Assembly: GCA_016210245.1 (NCBI GenBank)
Contig: JACQUR010000249.1
Coordinates: 1-5,238, forward strand
Direction: 5' to 3'
Length of the DNA stretch: 5,238 nucleotides
Source of the DNA: Chloroflexota bacterium
GTDB taxonomy: Bacteria; Chloroflexota; UBA6077; JACQUR01
This document shows positions 1 through 4,099 of the stretch, one piece after another. The position numbers and the translations under genes were made by a program. The notes below the pieces were generated by a model. That model did no database searches. It worked only from the letters and a program-made list of their open reading frames with translations, and was not told the origin of the DNA. Position 1 is the first letter of the stretch. Each line of letters begins with the position of its first letter.

Positions 1-5
1 GGTTA

Positions 6-1541
6 TCAGTCTGCGGGGTGGGGTTTGAATGGGGTGGGGCAACAGCGACTCGTCGCTGTGGCCCCTCCGATTTCAAGCCCCTCCCGGGTGCAGTCGCCGG
101 CCCGCCGCCCCGTTGCCCGCCGCACAGGCGCCAGCCGCGCAGCCTCTACCAGGAGCGCCAGCGCCATCACGAAGTCGTCGTGGCCCTCGGAGGGGGGGAC
201 GTAGAAGGCGAGGGTCTGATTGGCAGACAGGGCACGGCGGGCCAGGCGGAGTTGGCGCCAGCACTCGGCCACTTCGGGGGAGGCGCGCTCGGCGGGCAGC
301 GTCAGGCGGCCGCCGTTGGCCGCGGCCAGCAGGCCGTAGCCCAGCTTGCTCTTGCTCTGGACTGTGAACGTGTAGGGCTCCAGCACCGGCTTGCCCAGGG
401 CAGCCTGGAGGAAGCTCGCCAGCCCGGCGCCCACGCCGGTAGCGTCGACCACCACGCTGGCGGCGTGCCAGTGCTCGCGCAACAGGGCCACCAGACGCTG
501 GTACTGGTCGCGCTGGTCCAGGCCGGTGAACTGGTACAGGGCCACCACCTGCAGGCGGGGCTCGTCGACCAGGTCGGCCACGGGCGCCCAATGCAGCTCG
601 GCCACGGCGACCACAGTGCTGTCGCGCCCGGCCTCGGCGGCATGCTCCGGCGAGGGAGCGGCCTCGGCGGCGCCGGCCACGTCCACCCCAGCCACGTAGC
701 GCTGGCCGGGCCGCGGCCCGGCCAGCAGCGGGTACACGCCAGCCAGCAGCGCAAGCTGCGTGTCGCCCAGGAGCTTCCCGAGGGTTTCGGCCGACTGGAG
801 CAGGTACTGAGTCTGGATGATGAGGTGCTCCGCCCCCAGCCGCTCGATCTCCTGCTCCACGTAGCGGCGATACAGCGGGTTGTGCTCCGCCACGACCGTC
901 CAGGGATACTCGAAGTGGCGACGGAGGCCGTCTCGAGCCTCCAGGGCCAGGTTCTCCGCACGCACCTGCTCCAGCAGGCTGCTGCTATCCCACGGCGTGC
1001 CATACAGGACGGTAGTGCAGTTGGTGGTAGCGCCCATCGGCCGGAATTCCTTCAGGTACTTCTCGGAATCCACGTCCTGGGCCTCGTCGACCTCCAGCAG
1101 ATGGTGGGCGGTGGCGCCCACCACGTGGGCCGACTCGTCGGCCGAGAAGAAGAGGGCCGCGGCGCGGCCCAGGCGGATGGAGCGGCCGAAGGCGGTGCTC
1201 CAGCGCCCCTGGTTCAAGGGGTTCTCCAGGCGCGCCTCCAGGCGTTGGCGGGAGTGGAGGATCTGCGGGTTGAACGTGGGGGCGCACTTGATGAGGTTGC
1301 CGCCGCGCCGCTGGAACAGGTTGAGCAGGTAGGCCTCAAGCTGCGCGCTCAGCTCATTCTTGCCGGCCTGGCGGCTCATCATCACGCTGAAGGTCAGGCC
1401 CCGCCGATGGAGCACCGAGTCGACGATAGCCCGAGCCGGCTCGAGCTGGTAGGGCCGTAGCGGAGTGCCGCACACGGCATGGCTGAACGTGCCAATGTCC
1501 TCCAGCACGCGCCGATAGGTGCGCTGCAGCCGCGTCGCCAT
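6..1541 (-). CDS. Phage-type terminase large subunit (ATPase plus nuclease)
   Basis: A 511-aa protein with the two-domain plan of the motor that cuts and packages phage DNA into proheads. The N-terminal ATPase has a Q-motif-like LRPYQLEPARAI (28-39), a terminase-style Walker A SRQAGKNE (56-63), Walker B with catalytic acids HLLEVDEAQD (147-156) and the coupling motif TTVLYGTPW (176-184). The C-terminal RNase H-like nuclease shows the expected acids: VAGVDVAG (D287), GRDST (D307), VVVDATGVG (D366) and GHDDFVMAL (D454/D455). All core motifs are intact, so it need not be a dead gene. The ATG is preceded by AAGGGAGGG about nine bases upstream. No small terminase, portal or capsid gene is seen nearby; the left side is outside the window. 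Residues from about 486 to 510 are encoded by an inverted repeat and are probably not native to the family. The terminase call is strong; whether it serves a phage is unknown. Confidence 0.9.
   Translation of the reverse strand: MATRLQRTYRRVLEDIGTFSHAVCGTPLRPYQLEPARAIVDSVLHRRGLTFSVMMSRQAGKNELSAQLEAYLLNLFQRRGGNLIKCAPTFNPQILHSRQRLEARLENPLNQGRWSTAFGRSIRLGRAAALFFSADESAHVVGATAHHLLEVDEAQDVDSEKYLKEFRPMGATTNCTTVLYGTPWDSSSLLEQVRAENLALEARDGLRRHFEYPWTVVAEHNPLYRRYVEQEIERLGAEHLIIQTQYLLQSAETLGKLLGDTQLALLAGVYPLLAGPRPGQRYVAGVDVAGAAEAAPSPEHAAEAGRDSTVVAVAELHWAPVADLVDEPRLQVVALYQFTGLDQRDQYQRLVALLREHWHAASVVVDATGVGAGLASFLQAALGKPVLEPYTFTVQSKSKLGYGLLAAANGGRLTLPAERASPEVAECWRQLRLARRALSANQTLAFYVPPSEGHDDFVMALALLVEAARLAPVRRATGRRAGDCTREGLEIGGATATSRCCPTPFKPHPAD
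16..85. repeat. Imperfect 34-bp inverted repeat inside the terminase 3' end
   Basis: Arms 16-49 and 52-85 match at 27 of 34 positions when one is reverse-complemented, with a perfect inner stem ACAGCGAC/GTCGCTGT and G-rich outer blocks (GGGG runs around TTGAA). The terminase frame reads through the whole element and stops just beyond it at 6-8. The low-complexity tail (GGATATSRC and PTPFKPHP) is a translation of the repeat. Both strands give similar peptides because the DNA is palindromic. The form suggests a dispersed palindromic element that inserted at the gene end, or a terminator-like hairpin. Copy number in the genome cannot be seen here. Confidence 0.8.
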
Positions 1542-1605
1542 GCCGGGGCGCCCTCCCTTCCCAGGAGGGTACTCGCGCCCCTGGCCGAGGCGACCAACCA
1601 GAGCA

Positions 1606-1697
1606 GTGCTGAGTGCTGAGTCCTGAGTCCTGAGTGCTGAGTCCTGAGTGAGGTTCCTCTACTCAGGACTCAGGACTCAGCACTCAGCACTCAGCAC
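1606..1697. repeat. Heptad-repeat hairpin (GTSCTGA units)
   Basis: The left arm 1606-1649 is six tandem units of GTGCTGA or GTCCTGA plus GT. The right arm 1661-1697 is five such units in inverse orientation plus two bases. Aligned from the loop, 34 of 37 positions pair, and GAGG/CCTC in the 11-base centre extends the stem almost to the tip. It fills the gap between the 147-aa gene and the terminase gene, both on the minus strand. The stop codon of the 147-aa gene (1691-1693) lies within the right arm. It could act as a terminator or mRNA-stabilising stem, but there is no clear T-tract. The unit length recalls the short tandemly repeated heptamers described in cyanobacteria. Confidence 0.9.
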
Positions 1698-2134
1698 AGG
1701 CCTCGCCAGGTGGGCGTGTCGGGCCAGAGCGGGATGCGATTGGCGAGGCGGAGGTACTGCTCCTCGTCAGCCTCGATCCACAGCTTGTGGACAAGCACCA
1801 ACTCGGGCTCGGGCAGGGTGACCAGGGGCACCAGGCACAGCAGGCGGCGCCGCCCGCCTGGATCGAGCTGCTCCACCAGGCCCGGACGGGCCGGAATGCG
1901 GTAGCGGCGTCCCTGGTGGAGGCGGCTCGGAAGCTCCAGGTAGCCCTGCTCCTGGAGTTGCTGGTGCTCCTGGTCGGAGAGCACCGTCTGGACCAGGTGC
2001 TCCGCGCGGTCGAGGGCTTGCCGATCGACGCCGGCCGGCCGCGCCTCCGTGCGGCCGGCCGCGTAGAGCACGGACCAGACCAGCGCCAGCGTCGCTACCA
2101 GGCCCAGGATCAGGCCGATCGTGATGAAATCCAC
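1691..2134 (-). CDS. Membrane-anchored protein of unknown function, 147 aa
   Basis: Starts with GTG at 2134, preceded by GGGAGAG about nine bases upstream. One hydrophobic segment (about residues 5-25) is followed by a basic and polar stretch, which suggests an N-terminal anchor with a soluble domain behind it. The soluble part has a compact motif order: an acidic/glutamine helix (LSDQEHQQLQEQGYLE, 52-67), LPSRLHQGRRYRIP (68-81), LCLVP near 99-103, then LPEPELVLVHKLWIEADEEQYLRLAN (107-132). Similar SRL-x-pGRxYRI and KLxIEADExxYLxxAN patterns occur, to my memory, in uncharacterised proteins of several phyla, but I cannot name a family or a reaction. It lies 34 bases after the DUF3309-type gene on the same strand, so the two are probably co-transcribed. 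Its last residues and stop codon fall in the heptad hairpin at 1661-1697, so the true ancestral C-terminus may have differed. Confidence 0.75.
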   Translation of the reverse strand: MDFITIGLILGLVATLALVWSVLYAAGRTEARPAGVDRQALDRAEHLVQTVLSDQEHQQLQEQGYLELPSRLHQGRRYRIPARPGLVEQLDPGGRRRLLCLVPLVTLPEPELVLVHKLWIEADEEQYLRLANRIPLWPDTPTWRGLC

Positions 2135-2168
2135 CGTTGCTCTCTCCCAGCCACCAGCGCTTCAGTCG

Positions 2169-2321
2169 TCAGATGGCGCCCAGGAGCGCAGCCACGAGCA
2201 GGATCACGAGCAGCAAGGTGATCAGTCCGCCCGGGTAGTAGCCCCAGTTCCTGCTGTAGGGCCAGGTGGGCAGCGCGCTCACCAGCAAGAGGACCAACAG
2301 GATGATCAGTATGAGCCTCAA
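2169..2321 (-). CDS. DUF3309-type small hydrophobic membrane peptide, 50 aa
   Basis: A 50-codon gene read from TTG at 2321 to TGA at 2169-2171. The translation is a hydrophobic helix (RLILIILLVLLLVSA, about residues 2-16), the conserved turn LPTWPYSRNWGYYPGG (17-32) and a second helix (LITLLLVILLVAALLGAI, 33-50). The LPTWPxSRxWGYxPxG centre is the hallmark of DUF3309, a family of about 50 aa whose function is unknown to me. The two helices make it an integral membrane hairpin. The start is supported by a near-perfect AAGGAGG eight bases upstream. There is no in-frame ATG or GTG near the expected N-terminus, so start-codon-restricted gene finders could miss it. It is the first gene of a likely two-gene unit with the 147-aa anchored protein. 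Confidence 0.88.
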   Translation of the reverse strand: MRLILIILLVLLLVSALPTWPYSRNWGYYPGGLITLLLVILLVAALLGAI

Positions 2322-2329
2322 CTCTCGCT

Positions 2330-2336
2330 CCTCCTT
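2330..2336 (-). promoter_or_regulatory. Shine-Dalgarno site fixing the TTG start of the DUF3309-type gene
   Basis: Read on the minus strand this is AAGGAGG, followed by eight bases and then TTG at 2321-2319. It is the strongest ribosome-binding site in the window and sets the start of a gene that otherwise has a weak initiation codon. Confidence 0.8.
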
Positions 2337-2430
2337 TGTCAGAGTAAGCTACCCCTCCCTCAGCAAAGAGCGCGCCAGGCCGGGCCGGCCGGAGGGCAGA
2401 AGGCAGTGAGTGCAGGCTGGCGGCGGAAAG

Positions 2431-2479
2431 CAGAAAGCAGAAGGCAGAAGGCGGCAAGCCTTCTGCCTTCTGCTTTCTG
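2431..2479. repeat. Perfect 22-bp inverted repeat built of GCAGAAG-type units
   Basis: Arms 2431-2452 and 2458-2479 are exact reverse complements around a five-base loop GGCAA. Each arm is about three copies of a roughly seven-base unit (CAGAAAG, CAGAAGG, CAGAAGG). It sits inside the 264-base divergent gap between the DUF3309-type gene (minus) and the four-helix membrane protein (plus), roughly 110 bases from each start. Nothing else in that gap is clearly assignable. Both promoters should be here, but I could not pick convincing -35/-10 pairs. The architecture matches the hairpins at 1606-1697 and 3147-3212 although the base sequence differs. Confidence 0.92.
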
Positions 2480-2585
2480 TCGACCGCCCGCGGGGCACGC
2501 GCTTTGCCGGGACAGGGCTGGGAGGCGCTCTGCGCGAGCACTCCCGAGACGATTCGAGGACTCTCAGAGAGAGAGAGGTGGCAAC

Positions 2586-3137
2586 ATGCGCGAGCCAATG
2601 CGGCCGACAGGGCCAGATGCGGCCGTGCCAACGCTCGGCCTGCACGCCGTCGGCGACCTGGTACGCTGGGGCGCGATCTGGGCTGGCTTCATCTCACTAC
2701 TGGGCACGCTCATCCTTCTGAGCCTGTTCGGTATTGGCCTGGGGCTCGGAGCCCCGGACGGCGTGGCCGCTGGCATCTGGGCCGCGATCATTCTCATCGT
2801 GGCCTCCTTCGTCGGCGGCTGGATGGCCGGAGTGACGTCCAGTCTCAAGGGTGGCTCCGTGGGCGCTCTCCACGGAGGTCTGGTCTGGGCGGTGACCCTG
2901 CTGGTGGCCCTGGTTCTGTCCGCCTTCGGCGTGGCCGGCCTGCTCGGCACCCTGGCCAACCTGGGGCTCACCGGCGCCATCCCCGGCACGCCAGGTGGGC
3001 CGGGCGTCAACCCGGCGACAGTACAGGCCAGCGTCTGGGGCACGTTGATCGCCCTGGTGCTCAGCCTGGTCGCGGCGATCGTGGGCGGGCTGCTGGGAGG
3101 TGCCCAGACCTGGACTCACGAGCACATCGTCGACTGA
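2586..3137 (+). CDS. Four-helix glycine-rich integral membrane protein, 183 aa
   Basis: ATG at 2586 follows AGAGAGGTGG, a usable ribosome-binding site. The frame stays open far upstream, but those codons only translate the hairpin at 2431-2479 and the opposite-strand genes, so this start is preferred. Four hydrophobic segments are visible near residues 29-55, 61-82, 94-118 and 148-172. Landmarks are VRWGAIWAGFISLLGTL (26-42), FVGGWMAGVTSSLKGGSVGALHGGLVWAV (75-103) and a Gly/Pro-rich loop (130-143). The WGAIxAG, GGWxAG and GALHGxxxW pattern resembles a broad group of bacterial membrane proteins sometimes labelled YrzE-like (TIGR04086) or loosely 'PhnA-like'; none has a known function that I can cite. 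The C-terminus (THEHIVD) is polar. The gene converges on the glycine-zipper protein gene at 3211-3756. Confidence 0.85.
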   Translation: MREPMRPTGPDAAVPTLGLHAVGDLVRWGAIWAGFISLLGTLILLSLFGIGLGLGAPDGVAAGIWAAIILIVASFVGGWMAGVTSSLKGGSVGALHGGLVWAVTLLVALVLSAFGVAGLLGTLANLGLTGAIPGTPGGPGVNPATVQASVWGTLIALVLSLVAAIVGGLLGGAQTWTHEHIVD

Positions 3138-3146
3138 GAGAAGGTT

Positions 3147-3212
3147 GGAGGTTGGAGGTTGGAGGTGGAAGGTTGGAGCCCTCCAACCTCAAACCTCCAA
3201 CCTCAGACCTCT
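3147..3212. repeat. Heptad-repeat hairpin (GGTTGGA units) between convergent genes
   Basis: The left arm 3147-3178 and right arm 3181-3212 pair at 26 of 32 positions. The left arm, together with a few bases before it, is tandem GGTTGGA/GGAGGTT units; the right arm is their complement with more drift. It begins nine bases after the stop of the plus-strand membrane gene, and its right end reaches the TAG stop (3211-3213) of the minus-strand gene. It thus fills the whole space between two converging genes, where a bidirectional terminator would be expected. No flanking T-tract is present, so Rho-independent termination is unproven. Confidence 0.85.
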
Positions 3213-3756
3213 AGGGGCCGAGGATTCGAACCTCCCGGCCACCAGCCTGCTCCAGCACCGCCCGTGCCGCCTCCAGGCGAGCCACATCGGCCAGCACGGT
3301 CACCACCACTCCACCGCCTGCGAGGTGCCGCCGCACGCGCTGGCCCAGGTAGTATTCCAGACGCCGCCGGCTCACCAGGCCGAGCACGCCCAGCGCTCCG
3401 CCGACCAGGCCTCCGATCAGCGCTCCGGGCGTCAGGTTGGGCAGCCCGCTCAGGCCAAGGTTGGCGAGCATGGCGACCAGCCCCAGCACTCCGCTCATAC
3501 CAATCCAGAGGCCGGACCAGCGCTGCGAGGGTTGCAGCGCAGGAGGCCGATCGTCGAAGAGGATGGGGATGGGTTCGAGTTGGCTGCCCAGGTCACCCGG
3601 GCCCCGGGCAGGGCCGAGGCGGGTCGGCTGCGCGCACACCGCGGCAAGCTGCTCGTCGCCGAATCCCTCGCGCCGCAAGGCCCGGCTGGCCGCCTCAGCG
3701 GCGGCGAGGCTTGGAAAGGTTGCGGCCGCGCTGCCCAGGCGGCTCGCACTCGCCAT
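3211..3756 (-). CDS. Glycine-zipper membrane protein with stress-protein-like ends, 181 aa
   Basis: The protein has a soluble N-terminal unit, a central glycine-rich membrane segment and a soluble C-terminal unit. The N-terminus FPSLAAAEAASRALRREGF (14-32) and the C-terminus GGGVVVTVLADVARLEAARAVLEQAG (147-172) look like the beta-alpha elements of general-stress (YflT/GSP17M-like) and DUF1269-like proteins, in which helices follow a GGxxVxV strand. The middle (about 83-129) contains GLWIGMSGVLGLVAML and PGALIGGLVGGALGVLGLV, a glycine zipper typical of membrane-inserted helices. The short RRRLEYYLGQRVRRHL (130-145) is amphipathic and basic. I prefer ATG at 3756 because GGAGG lies five bases upstream; an in-frame GTG at 3783 would add nine residues but lacks a well-spaced ribosome site. 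The family assignment rests on pattern only, and the role (envelope stress or membrane association) is an inference. Confidence 0.75.
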   Translation of the reverse strand: MASASRLGSAAATFPSLAAAEAASRALRREGFGDEQLAAVCAQPTRLGPARGPGDLGSQLEPIPILFDDRPPALQPSQRWSGLWIGMSGVLGLVAMLANLGLSGLPNLTPGALIGGLVGGALGVLGLVSRRRLEYYLGQRVRRHLAGGGVVVTVLADVARLEAARAVLEQAGGREVRILGP

Positions 3757-3761
3757 CTCCG

Positions 3762-3766
3762 CCTCC
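3762..3766 (-). promoter_or_regulatory. Shine-Dalgarno site selecting ATG 3756
   Basis: Minus-strand GGAGG followed by five bases and then ATG. It favours this start over the GTG at 3783, where the purine run directly abuts the start codon. Confidence 0.6.
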
Positions 3767-3785
3767 ACTGCTGGCGCTCCCACCT

Positions 3786-3807
3786 CTGCCCGCTCTCGAG
3801 CGGGCAG
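3786..3807. promoter_or_regulatory. Perfect 10-bp inverted repeat upstream of the glycine-zipper gene
   Basis: CTGCCCGCTC and GAGCGGGCAG flank a two-base centre. The element ends 30 bases before the preferred ATG at 3756 on the minus strand. It could be an operator for a dimeric regulator or a hairpin in the mRNA leader. The symmetry is certain; the function is not. Confidence 0.5.
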
Positions 3808-3843
3808 CGAGCGCTTCCAGGAGGTGGGTATGCAAGCCGCGGG

Positions 3844-3904
3844 CCGGACCTAACCCCCCGGCCCCCTTCCCTACCAGGGAAGGGGGCCGGGGGGTTAGGT
3901 CCGG
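3844..3904. repeat. Perfect 29-bp palindrome with CCCCCCGG/CCCCCTTCCC blocks
   Basis: Arms 3844-3872 and 3876-3904 are exact reverse complements around a three-base ACC loop. The arms contain CCTAACCCCCC and GGCCCCCTTCCCT. Such CTAACCCCC...CCCTTCCCT palindromes recur in Chloroflexota and some other bacterial genomes, and when wrongly translated give peptides like PPAPFP or PPSLPGKG. It lies 28 bases beyond the stop of the zinc-ribbon gene and about 90 bases before the start of the glycine-zipper gene. It may terminate the glgC operon, or be a mobile miniature palindrome (MITE or REP-like). No target-site duplication could be recognised. Confidence 0.92.
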
Positions 3905-3931
3905 CGCCCGGGGGAGAGGTTCCGGCTCCGC

Positions 3932-4099
3932 TCAGTCTGGCAGGCGCGAGGGGCGCTCCTCCAGCTCGCGGGGCTGGACGATGATGAGCCTGGCGCCGCA
4001 GTAGCAGCGCACCTCCCCGCCCCGGCGCAGGTCGAGGTCGTACAGCACGTCGCCACACCTGGGGCAGACACCATGCGGCAGGTCGTCACGCTCGTCCAT
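3932..4099 (-). CDS. Small zinc-ribbon protein coupled to glgC, 55 aa
   Basis: A 55-aa protein from ATG at 4099 to TGA at 3932-3934. It contains two cysteine pairs, VCPRCGDVLYDL (11-22) and RCYCGARLII (31-40), that can form a four-cysteine zinc ribbon (CxxC, 16 residues, then CxC) with a beta-strand after each knuckle. The tail (41-55) is charged, ending RPSRLPD. The start codon shares one base with the glgC stop (TGATG on the minus strand), and a GAGGTGAGGAG purine run lies inside the glgC end, so translation is very likely coupled. I do not recognise a named family. The size and fold would suit a nucleic-acid- or protein-binding adaptor or a redox-sensing partner, but this is inference. Its role beside glycogen synthesis is unknown. 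Confidence 0.82.
   Translation of the reverse strand: MDERDDLPHGVCPRCGDVLYDLDLRRGGEVRCYCGARLIIVQPRELEERPSRLPD

Noticed and set aside
18..1460. 480-codon open frame on the plus strand, antisense to the terminase gene
   Set aside because: The minus strand has all terminase motifs. The plus frame is an open shadow caused by GC-rich codon bias and has no recognisable domain.
1606..2479. CRISPR array
   Set aside because: The repeats are contiguous ~7-base units in inverted pairs, with no unique spacers and no cas genes.
2121..2585. Upstream in-frame extension of the four-helix membrane protein (would give 338 aa)
   Set aside because: The extra codons cross the two minus-strand genes and the perfect hairpin at 2431-2479. 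The ATG at 2586 has its own ribosome site and precedes the first plausible residues.
3211..3783. GTG start at 3783 for the glycine-zipper protein
   Set aside because: The purine stretch sits directly against the GTG; ATG at 3756 has GGAGG at a proper distance.
3844..3904. Canonical Rho-independent terminator
   Set aside because: The stem is strong but no T-run follows on either strand, so only a possible role is noted.
3100..4004. Two long plus-strand frames over the glycine-zipper gene
   Set aside because: They translate the hairpins at 3147-3212 and 3844-3904 into low-complexity Pro/Arg/Gly peptides and run antisense to a gene with coherent membrane and soluble segments.
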